From Xiphydria camelus (lineage: Eukaryota > Arthropoda > Insecta > Hymenoptera > Xiphydriidae), in contig OY783192.1 in NCBI GenBank assembly GCA_963678675.1, positions 14,554,424-14,618,423 on the forward strand: 64,000 bases of DNA. Reading direction: 5' to 3'. Shown here in pieces: positions 1-9,934 of this stretch (positions within the stretch are counted from its first letter, which is position 1; each line of letters starts with the position of its first letter). A program made the position numbers and the translations under genes. Under the pieces are notes generated by a model. It saw only the letters and a list, made by a program, of their open reading frames with translations, was not told where the DNA came from and searched no databases.

Positions 1-660
1 TTAACAAAGTTAACAGTTGATAAAGGATCTAAGTATACTCGATATTTTCATTTTGTAGTGCATATAAAATGATTATCTCAAAACATTTCAAATGTTACAT
101 GGACCCTTTATGCACTTGTGTCTCCAATTAGGGTGTCAATATATCGTTGCGCATCTAATAGCGCCTTACTATTCGCATTACGGGAGAACTCTGTCTCAAA
201 ATAAACTTATAGAACGTTATAATTACCATTATATTATTCTTACTTTCTTCCGTAATACGTAGTCTTTTGAATTATGTAAATATCATTCTTACTTTGGTTT
301 TTATGAGCTTTTTCAGATGAGAAATGAATCAATAGAATGTTTTTGATACAATTTTCTCTTCACAAGTTGAATTTGGAATTCTTCTCAGTTGAAAATAAAA
401 AAATTCAATTAAAAATTCAAATTTTAAATAGAACTACAGACGAGAAAATTCTATTAAAAACATTTCAGTTACTCTAGTGAAATAATGTACTTATTTTAAA
501 TGTCCTAATTGTTTCATTATTGTAATGTTCATTTTTCAAAATGTGTTGCGTATATACTATATACATTCATTCACTTGCGTTGTTCGTATATGTATGTATG
601 AAATAAATAAACCTTTTCTTGTTTTATAAAGTAAAAATGAATTTCCTGTTCATTGGTACA
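1..660. other. AT-rich stretch without recognised feature
   Basis: No convincing coding frame, tandem repeat or inverted repeat was seen. The sequence is AT-rich with A/T homopolymers. It could be unique intergenic DNA or decayed repeat. Confidence 0.5.
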
Positions 661-661
661 C

Positions 662-1400
662 CTCCTACTTTATCCACTGTGAGGTCACCGTAACCTCACT
701 CAGTGCTTACACTGCGTGATGCCACAGTGGTACCCCAGTGGGCACGCACCAAGACATCACTGTGATGTTTCTCAAAGTCACCGCGTGGTCCTACAGTGCC
801 ACCACTGTGGAGCCACCTGGCTATCGGGGTTTCTATATATTCTTGAGGTCGCTGATTCCAAATCCGATGTGACCGTTTGATCCGACTTCCGTTTGTGCTG
901 GGTCCTTTCCCGCCATTTTTGGTCACACGCTAGGAGAGTGAGTGATGGAGCTCCGTCGCGTGAATTCAAATCCCCCGCCAAAACGCATGCGCGCATCAAC
1001 AAAATTCTAATTTCCCGCCACTTTTGGTCACGTGGGTGACGCAGAACTGTCCTAGCATACCGAAGAAGAGGAGTAATAAGAACAGTGATGGATTGAGTGA
1101 ATGTGTGTGTGTGTGTCCCCAAAGCCAAGGTGAAGTTCGACCAATGGTGGAGTTCTGTCGGTAAGTTATCATCCGCCGCTGACGATGGTGACACACGACG
1201 CATACGAAATTCAAATTTCCCGCCATTTTTGGTAACGTGGGTGGCACCGAACTGTCCTAGCTCGTTTCCCCATCGGTAAGTTATTATATAAAATTCAAAA
1301 TGGCCGCCGCTGACGGTAGCTACACCTGGTATTGAACTCGAGTTTTGGTGAGATTTTTGGTCACGTGGGTGCCGCACAACTCGCATAGCTTACCTACTGC
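662..1400. repeat. Degenerate tandem repeat with TTTTTGGTCACGTGGGTG core
   Basis: A core reading TTCCCGCC, then TTTTGGTCAC and usually GTGGGTG, recurs near 908, 1011, 1217 and 1346, often followed by a CAGAACTGTCCTAGC-like string. GTCGGTAAGTTAT with CCGCCGCTGACG recurs near 1158 and 1272. Units are about 130-200 bp and diverged. Open frames here change strand and frame from unit to unit and are not genes. Around 836-890 lies a partial copy of the GAGGTCGCTGA repeat found at 1600-2140. Confidence 0.6.
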
Positions 1401-1590
1401 CACGAGTCTTCATCAAGTAATGCCTCCCATTCTGCATCTTCGAAAACCCTCTCTCTTCCACCGCTATGTCGACGTGAAAATCACCGTTCTTGAAGCGTTG
1501 AAACTGCTGGCGACACGTTCTTTCACTAATAGCGGCCTCACGATAAGTAATTGAGAGCATTCGATGAGCCTCAGACACAGATTCCTTCAT
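1390..1590 (-). pseudogene. mariner transposase N-terminal (HTH) relic
   Basis: The minus strand translates to a stretch with EAHRML, a helix, then ISERTCRQQFQRFKNGDF. This matches the paired helix-turn-helix DNA-binding region of mariner-family (Mos1/Himar-like) transposases, where SERTCREWFRRFKSGDF is typical. Only the N-terminal DNA-binding part remains; no catalytic D residues follow before the next repeat begins. No terminal inverted repeats could be assigned. It is a short dead fragment. Confidence 0.7.
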
Positions 1591-1599
1591 TACACAGTT

Positions 1600-2140
1600 C
1601 CACAAAAAAAATAGAAAAAATGCTTCCTCTGACCAGACCAGTATATCTTTATGTTCTTGGGGTCGCTGAATCCGAATCCGGTGTCCGTTTGTGTCCATCA
1701 CGTCACGTTCAAGGTCATTTTAATGTCAAATCCTGGAAAAATATTAAAATCGATTTAAATTATTATTCCTATATATTTTTGAGGTCGCTGAATCCAAATC
1801 CGAGGTTCGTTTGATCCAACAAGGTCAAATTCAAGGTCATTTCAAGGTCAAATATATGTATTCTTCCAAAAATGAATTTTTGACTGCAGATTGTGAAAGA
1901 ACGGCAAATTTTACGTCTAGAAACGTATTCAATTTTTTTGATAACAACCCCTAAGGTCATTTCAAGGTCACTTCATGTTATTGTATGGAAGGTTCATATG
2001 ACAATTGTAAAAATAAGAAAATGTGTCTTCACGGGAATAAACTACTACGTCAATATGTTTTCAAGGTCATTGAGAGAATCCGAGGTTCGTTTGCCTCTAG
2101 TATGTCAGGGTCAAGTTCATTTCAAGGTCAAATCCAGTAA
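1600..2140 (+). repeat. TCAAGGTCA-rich repeat, copy 1 (inverted to 9318-9872)
   Basis: This ~540-bp repeat is about 90% identical by eye to the reverse complement of 9318-9872. It contains several modules combining GAGGTCGCTGAATCC, AATCCGAGGTTCGTTTG and TTCAAGGTCATTTCAAGGTCA. Continuous frames through it arise from the modular repetition and are not supported as genes. The two copies lie about 7.2 kb apart in opposite orientation and bracket the LOA-type retrotransposon and a pseudogene. Confidence 0.85.
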
Positions 2141-2144
2141 TAAT

Positions 2145-2516
2145 TATTCAACACAAAAAACCACAAAGCCATTAAATTCTTAAACTCCATAACCCATAAA
2201 CCTCATAAACCCTTTACCCCATAACGCTGTAAGAAGGAGACTTGTATATCATTAAACCTCGAAACTTAGTATGTACGAGCCATATGTGTACTTTAACCAC
2301 TCAAATGATAAATTTCATAACACCATGACCTTCCAACCTCATGACCGCATAACCTAGTAATTCATTGGCACCGTAGTCGTGTGAGGTAATGATATTTTAT
2401 GCCAACCCCCCCCCCCCCTACTTCAGCCTAACCCGGGAACAATGACGTGGACGTAGTAGGTTTCTGTCCCCTTGAGGTACTTTTTTAACGTGAGTTACCC
2501 TTGCCTCTTACTAATA
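2145..2516. other. Spacer with C-homopolymer
   Basis: No gene is seen. The stretch has weakly repeated CATAACC/CATAAACC strings near 2190-2350 and a 13-base C run at about 2406-2418. It forms the flank into which the retrotransposon at 2530-7542 inserted. Confidence 0.5.
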
Positions 2517-2529
2517 ATAAGACCTATAA
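2517..2529. repeat. Target-site duplication, 3' side of LOA-type element
   Basis: The 13-bp string ATAAGACCTATAA here is repeated exactly at 7543-7555. The two copies bracket the minus-strand retrotransposon, and this copy abuts its TAA-repeat tail. Confidence 0.9.
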
Positions 2530-2630
2530 TAATAATAATAATAATAAAGCGGTTAGGACGCTAATCATCCCTGAACGCCACCGAAAACTTAATAGTTTTA
2601 TTGTAGCCCCGCTGTAATTAGGGGTGTACC

Positions 2631-5600
2631 TTAGATTTGCATCTTGGCCTTTTTGGCCAGTCCACATATCCATTCCACCCCTAGCTCTCTAGCCCTTTCC
2701 AGGTTAGGAAAAGCCTCGCCTATCAGACGGTGTCTATAAGCCCCTAGTGCTGGACATTCCAGCAGCAGGTGCTGGGCATCTTCCCTCTCCACTTTGCAGT
2801 ATCGACATCTATCCGTTTCCGATAGACCTAGTCTCCTGCAGTGTGAGTTGAATTTTCCGTGACCAGTTAATAGTCTGATTGTAATGCTCAGGCTTATCCT
2901 GTTCATGTTCACTAGTAACCTGGCTCTCTTTTGTGCTAGGCGAGGCATTAGATTCCTCGCCTGTCTGTCAGTTCCTAGATTAGTCCACCGGTGAAAATTC
3001 TCCCTGTCGAATTTCCTCTTAATCTCTAACCTGCCCATGGCAAAGGGGGCTCCCACTGGTATGAGGTTCTCCTTTCTGGTGCCCTCTTTCGCCAGTACGT
3101 CTGCTATCTCGTTACCATGGACTCCTGTGTGTCCGGGGACCCAAGCAAGAGTAATCTTGTTGGTTTTCCCTAGAATCTCTAGCACTTCCATAGTCTCCCA
3201 CACAATCTGTGAATTTGTGCTTGTCCTATGGAGTGCTTTTATAGCAGCTTGACTGTCAGACCAAATATAAATATACTTGTTCGCAGTGCACTGCTCTACA
3301 AGTAGTTCCAGGCAGTGTTTTATTGCCAAGACTTCCGCCTGGAACACTGTGGCTTTGTCCCCCAGGGCGATACTTACCCTGAGGTCTTCTTGAGGTCCAA
3401 AGACTCCCGCCCCAAAGCGACCCCCGTACCCCGACCCATCGGTGTACCAGTGCCTGACTGTGGGACCCGGAGTCCTCTTACTAATTTCCCAGTGATTCCT
3501 CTCAGGTAGGTAGACCACAAAGGCCTTCCTGATCTGGTATTTCCTGGCTATCTTATCCTGTCTCAAGGACATAGATCCTTGATCAAGCACGCCTAGTCTG
3601 GTGTGTGCTGTCCTTGCCCTGGTCCACTCCCCAAGGCAGTTCATCCTGTATGCAGAGAGTTCCGCTCTTTCTCTTATCAAAAGGTCAAGAGGCAGCACAT
3701 CAAGTGCCACCTCTAGGGCCTCAGTTAGTGTGGATCTCATCGCCCCTGTTGCAGCCCTCAGGAACACGCCCTGAAGGGCTTTCAACCGGTTTCTTGATTC
3801 GATCCTCCCTACTCTTGGCCACCAAATCACTGCTGCATACAGTAATCTTGGCAGTAACACCATTTTGTACAGCCACAGACAGACCCTGGGACTAAAGCCC
3901 CAGTTTCTGCCCATTGCTCTTCTGCATGCCCATAGCGAGGCATATACCTTCGCGATCTGGCATGTGATATGTTCTTTCCAATGCAACTTGGTGTCTAAGA
4001 CGACACCCAAGTATTTTTGTGTTCTGACATACTCGATGTTTGTCCCCCTGAACCTTAATGGTACCGGGTACTCCACCTTGTATTTTCTAGTGAATATCAT
4101 GGCAGACACTTTCTCCGGGTTCACCGAGAGATTGGTCTTTCTACATCATTCATCCACTGTTCGTACGGCACAATTCATTCTGTCCCTTAATACACTAAGG
4201 AAGTTGTCCCTGACCACAACCGCAGCATCATCTGCATAGCCATGGACCAGGAATCCTTCCCTCCTCAGTAGTTCTAAGAGTTGGTCCACTACGAGGCACC
4301 ACAGTAGAGGTGATAAAACCCCTCCCTGCGGACATCCTCCCGATGGTCGGCCCCTTACCTCTATATCATCTTTCTTGGCGATCACCAATCTGTTCGCCAA
4401 CATGCTCCGAGTCCAGTCTATTAGTGTTTCTGGTATCCCTCTACTAGACATGGCCTCGGTTATTACATTGTATCCGGTGCGATCAAACGCTCCTTCAATG
4501 TCTATGAAGAGTGCCATAGCATAGCCCCCTTCCACTATTTGTTCCTCCACCCTTGCCACAAGGTGGTCTCTGTGGATCTGCCCTCCCTATAGGCATATTG
4601 TGCAGGGGATAGAGGTCGTTCGGCTATGTATGAACTCTTAATGTGTCTATCCATAAGCCTTTCCAAGGTTTTCAACACAAAGGAAGTTAGGCTTATGGGT
4701 CTGAAGTCTCTTGGCTTAATATAGCCGTTTTTTCCGGGTTTGGGTATGAAGGCAATCCTTGCCTCTCCCCAGACCCTTGGAACTGTACCAAGAGCAATAC
4801 TAGCTCTAAGCAGTTTAGTTAATAGTCCAATTATGACTTCTAGACCCCTTTGAAGCATTAGGGGGTAGATGCCATCTGGACCTGGTGACTTCAGTGGTTT
4901 GAATCTACTAACAGCCCATTCAACCGCCTGAGGGTATACAATTTTAGCAGCAAGAGCCCAGTTTGGTGCTTTTTGCCCACACCTGCTCTCTTGCCTCCAT
5001 TCTCTCGTTCTTTCAAAGCCCGGAAAGTGCTCCTCAAGCAGGAGCTCCAGAGTTTCCTCCGTGCTCCAAGTATATTGTCCGTCTGGTTTGATTAAACAAC
5101 CCACATTTGCGTTGTTCTTTCCCCCCAGTACTTTAACTAGTCTGGAGGCCTCAGTATACTCCTCAATGCTGCTGCTGAATTTCCTCCAGCCTGTTTTCCT
5201 AGCATGTGCCAGTTCTTTATTATATTTTCTCTGAAGGGATCTTCTCTCCTCCAGTGCTTTTTCTTTCTTGGTTAGGTCTTTAGCGTTCTTGACCTTATTC
5301 CAAGCTTTCCTTAACAGGCCTCTAGTTGAGGCCAGCTTGTTATTCCACCAGTTGACCTTTTTGGTTCCCTTGGGGATATTTTCTACACTGCAAGCCTCGT
5401 ATGACAGTCTCAGCGCCTCTGCGAAACGTCCGGCCGTCACCTCGAGCTGATTCTTATTGCAGAACCGGGTAGGTACGTCCTGGATCCTCTGTTTTAGTTC
5501 CTTCACGTACCTATCCCAGTCTGTCTTTTTAGGGTTCCTTTTAGAGGCCCCCTCCCGATGCCCTTTTATCGTAAGGAGCACCTGACTGTGGTCTGATCCT

Positions 5601-6244
5601 GAACGTTCTTTGGAAACCCTCCAGTCCCCCACCCAATCCAGTACTCCCGCAGAACATAGGGTAATATCCAGCACTTCATGTCTCCTTCGGTCCATGAAGG
5701 TAGGTTCATTTCCCCTGTTCAGTATAGACAGACCTGATGCCAGGATATATTCGTGAAGGGATTCTCCCCTAGCATTGGTGTTAGTGCTCCCCCATCCTAC
5801 ATGATGGGAGTTCGCGTCGCACCCCACCAGGAGTTCACCCTTCCTTTTCCTCACCTCTTTTACTAGGTTTTTGAGTTCCCTTGTAGGTGGAGGTTCTGCT
5901 GAGTCATAGGGCAAGTACGCTGACCCTATGATAAACTCTAGTTTGCTTCCACTCCTGTCTGCCAGGTTTACCCTAGCTACCGCCAGGTCTCCGCAGCTCA
6001 GTTGTGGAATGAAAACCGCCTGCACTCCCTTTACAAGAATGCAGGCTCTAATCTTATTCTCAGAGTTCGTGAAGAGTAAGCTCCCGCTTCCTCCAAGTCC
6101 TCTTATAGCACCATTTACCACCCACGGTTCTTGTATTAGTGCTATGCCTGTGTGCATCTTCGCTAGCTCCTTGACCAATATGGCCGAGGCGCTTTTGCTA
6201 TGATGCAAGTTAATTTGTACAACATTGAGTGTCGAGTGAGCCAT
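2631..6244 (-). pseudogene. ORF2 of the LOA-type element: endonuclease-RT-RNase H, two lesions
   Basis: From the ATG at 6244 the N-terminal part is an AP-like endonuclease (INLHHSKSA, ALIQEPW, GCDANSHH, SGSDHSQVLL). RT follows with KSPGPDGI, FRPISLTSFVLKTLE, FIDIEGAFD, GGCPQGGVLSPLLW and the catalytic HGYADDAAVVV (codons near 4214-4245). RNase H follows with HWYTDGSG, IWSDSQAAI and HGNEIADVLAKEG, then a C-terminal CRYC-H-ECPA motif. Lesions seen: a frameshift at about 4558-4570, before the FIDIEGAFD motif, and an in-frame TGA at 4148-4146 where TGG (Trp) would fit, since both sides share one frame. All catalytic motifs are otherwise present. Confidence 0.9.
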
Positions 6245-6252
6245 ATCTGGGT

Positions 6253-7170
6253 TCACCCGTCTTTCTCAATTTTGTCCTTATCCCCACCGCGGTTCTTCTC
6301 AAGCAACTTCACAGTTGCTCTCTGAGTCCCGCAGTGAGTTTTGAAGTTACAGACTTCTAAGACCCGTAACGCCTTATCATTCACGAGTGCAGCGAAGTGG
6401 GCGCTAGTAGCTCCCTTGCTTTCACTGCCCTTGACAATCGTCCAGTCCTCTTTGACCAGTCCCGTATTCTGTTTTGCCAGAAACTGTACTGCCTCCGAGG
6501 CTGTCATTTCCTCATCCTCAACGTAGACTACTACCCTGTGTCGCTTCGGGAGCTCCTCGATCGAGACCACGTTGAGGATGAGGTTTCCTATCTTGTTCTC
6601 TGGGAATAGGCTTTTCAGCCACATCCCAGTCTCTTCGTCGGTGCACCCTATTACGGCCGCACCGTCTCTTTTCCACATCCCCTCGAAGATGGGTATCTTT
6701 GTGCCGTCGGGTATTGACAGGATCTGGGCTTTAAGCAGCCTCTTGATCGCTGTCAGTTCGTCCGTCGTCAGTCGTCTATCAGGGTACCCTTCTGGTACAA
6801 GGGCCCACCTGAACATTCTTGTCGCCTTTTGTGCGTATGTCTCAGTCCGAGTCTTTTTCTCAGTCTGTGTCGTGCTGGGGCTAGGCGTATGGTGTTCGGG
6901 GTTAAATCTCTTAGTCCCCCTCCCACTTCCGTCTCTAGCCCCATCTGTCGCCGTCCCAGGGGTTGTGCGGACTTGTTCAGTCCTTACCCCCCCTTGCGTC
7001 TGTTTATTCAGTCGTCGCCTCGCAGCTCCACTCAACCTCTGCTTAACGACCCTGTGTCTTCCGTCCGTTTCTCCGTCCCCCATCTGGTTCGTTTCCGCCC
7101 CAGATGGTTGTTCCGTAGTTTCGTTTCTTTTTTTATTCAGGTCCATTTTTGTCCCACGAGTGTCAGACAT
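6253..7170 (-). CDS. ORF1 (gag-like) of the LOA-type element
   Basis: A 305-residue open frame if the internal ATG at 7170 (MSDTRGTK) is the start; the frame is open further upstream to 7299, but that part is proline/arginine-rich and more likely 5' UTR. The N-terminal third is hydrophilic and basic (Lys, Arg, Thr, Gln). The C-terminal half is more globular, with PDGTKIPIFEGMWKRDG and RHRVVVYVEDEEMTASEAV. No CCHC zinc knuckle is visible, which is unusual for I-group ORF1 but not rare in LOA-type elements. The stop codon overlaps the region just upstream of ORF2: its TGA is at 6255-6253 and the first ORF2 ATG is at 6244. Such spacing suggests termination-reinitiation. Confidence 0.75.
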   Translation of the reverse strand: MSDTRGTKMDLNKKRNETTEQPSGAETNQMGDGETDGRHRVVKQRLSGAARRRLNKQTQGGVRTEQVRTTPGTATDGARDGSGRGTKRFNPEHHTPSPSTTQTEKKTRTETYAQKATRMFRWALVPEGYPDRRLTTDELTAIKRLLKAQILSIPDGTKIPIFEGMWKRDGAAVIGCTDEETGMWLKSLFPENKIGNLILNVVSIEELPKRHRVVVYVEDEEMTASEAVQFLAKQNTGLVKEDWTIVKGSESKGATSAHFAALVNDKALRVLEVCNFKTHCGTQRATVKLLEKNRGGDKDKIEKDG

Positions 7171-7542
7171 AAGCGGTATCACCTGGGGAGAGGTCCGTTC
7201 ACCCAGGGCTTGGCTATTTACTCCCAGAGAGCGCCCGGTATCTGGGAGGCACCGTTTGGGAACGCATCTTACCCCCTGCGCCATACAACATCTCAGCACG
7301 GTATCTCACACCTTATGTTTGGGGGGAGCTTTTGGTCCACGACGAGAGCCTTCACTCTCCCGTTGGTGGGTTTATGCACCATTGGAAGTGCTTATCTCTC
7401 CCGTTAACCGATCCTTTCGCGCCACTGGGGCGTTGATCAGATCGGCCATTCCCCTTATCCGCCACCTAGGGACGCGCCCGGCAGGGGAAGCTCAACCCCC
7501 CCTCACACCCGTCAATTGGGCTTTGTAAGTGAGGTGCACGGG

Positions 7543-7555
7543 ATAAGACCTATAA
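7543..7555. repeat. Target-site duplication, 5' side of LOA-type element
   Basis: Exact second copy of ATAAGACCTATAA (see 2517-2529). It marks the 5' end of the minus-strand element; the element's first bases on the minus strand read CCCGTGCACCTCAC. Confidence 0.9.
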
Positions 7556-7616
7556 CAACGAATAAAAATAATAAAAATTGAATAAATACGAAAAGGAAAA
7601 AGAATAAAAGAAAATT

Positions 7617-8792
7617 TCATGAGTCCTTACTTCGTTTGTGATACCTAACTTGCTCGTCTTCAAACGATCGACGGAGTGAACGTCGCTTATTACTTTTCTT
7701 ATCCTTCACAACATTTCGTTTCAAACTCCAGCAATAGTTTGCCATCATATTGACACCCCACGTCCCTTGATATGGTTTTTCCATGTTCTTCATGTCTTGA
7801 TGGCACCTTTCTCCATGTTCTTCACTGAAGTCACCTAGTTTTTTTGGAAAAAAATCGATATGTGAATCTAAGAAATGCATTTTAATAGTCATATTGCAAC
7901 CTAGAACTTGAAATTGTTGTACCATGTCTCTCACCAGCTTCTTATAATTTGGACTTTTCTTATTTCCAAGGAAATTCTGGCATACATCGCGAAAACGTAT
8001 CTATGCAGCTCGCTTCGTTTTCGTCATATGATCTGTAAAAGTGACATCGTTAAATAGTTGCCGAATTTTCGGGCCGTCAAAAATACCTGCCTCTAATTTG
8101 GCGTCACTGAGAGTGTATGCATTTTCTGCGCAATATATTTAAAACATTCGCCCGACTTATCCAAAGCTTTGACGAACTGAGTCATTAGGCCAAGTTTGAG
8201 ATGTTAAGGTGGAATTAAAATGTTTGATACATCCACAAGAGAGGCGATTTCAAAATATTTGGTGATCCGGGTTCTAAAGACTTGCATTTTCTGGCTATTC
8301 CTTCTTTTTATAGGGATTTGATCGATTTCTGCTGTCAAAGAGACATAAAATGCAGGGATATTTGATGTTTCCGCTCTGCATCCCGAGAACGATCCCTATC
8401 ATTTTTAAATCACCACAAAGAGGCCAGCTCTGATCAGAGTATTTTATTTTATCAAAAACTATACTCACGTTATCATAAGATTCCTTCAAGGCTGTTGAAT
8501 GAGCTATAGGTATCGGAGCTAGAATGTTCGTGTTGTGGAGTAGTATAGCTTTTAGACTACCGATTGAGGAGTCTATGAAAAGACGCCACTCTTCTAGCTT
8601 ATATACTCTAGTCTTCAAACTATTAATTAGTCCGGTGACATTATCACAATATACTAAATCTAATTTCTTATCCTGTATAAAGAACTTTCTCAATTGTTTC
8701 TCACGATTTTTATATACAACTAGCAGCCCGTCCCGGCTTCGCACGGGTAGATTGTGGATTGATTTTGTCCGTCCACCATTGTTTAAATACAT
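7617..8792 (-). pseudogene. Relic of a multicopy arthropod gene of unknown function (LDSHIDFFP family)
   Basis: Two open pieces in minus orientation belong to one family. The upstream piece (8792-8295) has EWRLFIDSSIGSLKAILLHN and WPLCGDLKMIGIVLGMQSGN followed by YPCILCLFDSR. The downstream piece (7934-7617) has NMTIKMHFLDSHIDFFPKKLG, EEHGERCHQDMKNMEK and MMANYCW. From memory this order of motifs matches uncharacterised multicopy proteins of insects and other invertebrates that behave like transposon-derived genes; their biochemical role is unknown. Between 8290 and 7940 the frame is broken several times. The N-terminal part is lost near 8750. The LOA element's target site lies just 3' of the relic. 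Confidence 0.65.
8719..8748. repeat. GC-rich hairpin motif AGCAGCCCGTCCCGGCTTCGCACGGGT
   Basis: This short GC-rich block within AT-rich DNA can pair CCCGT with ACGGG around a loop containing GGCTTCG. Near-identical strings are, from memory, widespread at ends of invertebrate dispersed repeats, so it is read as one end of an unidentified repeat. It truncates the pseudogene reading on its low-coordinate side. Confidence 0.4.
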
Positions 8793-8799
8793 TTTTAAT

Positions 8800-9310
8800 A
8801 CAAAACTTTTTTTTTTCCTAACAATTAATACAAATCGATGAAAGAATATTTTTCCAAAATTAACACATGTTTAGAATTGCAATAAAAATAAAAAATTGGC
8901 TATTTACTAGTTTTTCGTCTTTCCTGAAAAGTAAGGTTCTGTGTACTTACGGGGTTTCTAAAATATGTGATTCAGATTTATTCTCGCTCGGAACTGAGTG
9001 AGTTGATGCTTGGAAAAAAAAAACTTAGCAGATCTCCAAAGAGACCGCATCTTTTAAACGTCAAAGACGTGTACTGCTCAACGGATCATTCGGTCATGGA
9101 CGCCGATCTGCGGTAATGCATTGAAGACACGAGAAAGCTAGGAAACCGCCACAGGCGACAGCCTTCCGACTGACCGCTCCGCCACGGCCTCTCTTACCAC
9201 AGACCCGAGCCGGCACGATTGAAGCTCCGCTATCCACTCCACGCGCGACCCGGCGCCCTATGAGTGGAAACACCTCGACCGGCACTCCATGGAGGGGGTC
9301 AGCTTGGACT
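8800..9310. other. No gene; GC-rich block at 9085-9300
   Basis: 8800-9080 is AT-rich without features. 9085-9300 is abruptly GC-rich. On the minus strand it includes CGTGGCGGAGCGGTCAGTCGG, which resembles a tRNA A box, but no B box was found, so a SINE or tRNA relic is not claimed. Confidence 0.4.
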
Positions 9311-9317
9311 TTAGATT

Positions 9318-9872
9318 TGCAAATTTTTGCTAGATTTGACCTTGAAATGAACTTGACCCTGACATACTGGAGGCAAACGAACCTCGGATTCTAACTCAGT
9401 GACCTCGAAAACATATTGACATAGTAGTTTATTCCCGTGAAGACACATTTTCTTATTTTTGCAATTGTCATATGAACCTTCCATACAATAACATGAAGTG
9501 ACCTTGAAATGACCTTGGGGCTTGTTATCAAAAAAATTGAATACATATCTAGACGTAAAATTTCCCGTTCTTTCAGAATCTGCAGTCAAAAATTCATTTT
9601 TGGCAGAATAAATACATTTGACTTTGAAATGACCTCGAATTTGACCTTGTCGGATCAAACGGACATCGGATTTGGATTCAGCGACCTCAAAAATATATAG
9701 GAATAGTAATTTTAATCGATTTGACTTTTTTTTCCACGATTTGACCTTGAAATGACGTTGAACTTGACGTGATGGAGACAAACGGACACCGGATTCGGAT
9801 TCAGCGACCCCGAGAACGTAAAGATATACTGGTCTGGTCAGAGGAAGAATTTTTTCGATTTTTTTTTGTTGA
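9318..9872 (-). repeat. TCAAGGTCA-rich repeat, copy 2
   Basis: Inverted partner of 1600-2140. Similarity starts at the shared TTCCTCTGACCAGACCAG string and stops at TTTCAAGGTCAAATC. Differences between copies are scattered substitutions. A long minus-strand frame here repeats a phrase like LGVAESESGVRL and FEVAESKSDVRL, which is translated repeat, not a protein. Confidence 0.85.
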
Positions 9873-9934
9873 GCTGTATAATATATTAGATTAACAAAAT
9901 ACAGTGGAGTCTGATGGTTTACAATGATTTTCAA

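Larger units (their letters stand above)
2530..7542 (-). mobile_element. Full-length LOA/I-group non-LTR retrotransposon
   Basis: A 5.0-kb element on the minus strand with, in order, a ~370-nt 5' UTR, ORF1 (6253-7170), ORF2 (endonuclease, reverse transcriptase, RNase H, C-terminal Cys/His motif; 2631-6244), a short 3' UTR and a (TTA)n-like tail at about 2530-2547. A perfect 13-bp target-site duplication flanks it. The tail is a TAA-type microsatellite, not poly(A). Endonuclease, RT and RNase H in one ORF2 fits the LOA and I groups; the phrase FIDIEGAFDRT in RT favours LOA. ORF2 carries one frameshift and one nonsense change, so this copy is not autonomous as read. Confidence 0.9.

Noticed and set aside
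6572..7528. 318-codon plus-strand frame opposite ORF1 of the LOA-type element
   Set aside because: Antisense shadow of ORF1 and the GC-rich 5' UTR; Ser/Leu/Arg/Pro-rich with no domain, while the minus strand fits the retrotransposon architecture.
9170..9235. tRNA-like A box (GTGGCGGAGCGGTC) on the minus strand
   Set aside because: No B box at a suitable distance and no acceptor stem.
9311..9934. 207-codon minus-strand frame as a gene
   Set aside because: It is the translated TCAAGGTCA-rich repeat; its inverted partner at 1600-2140 is broken in the same reading and the phrases repeat internally.
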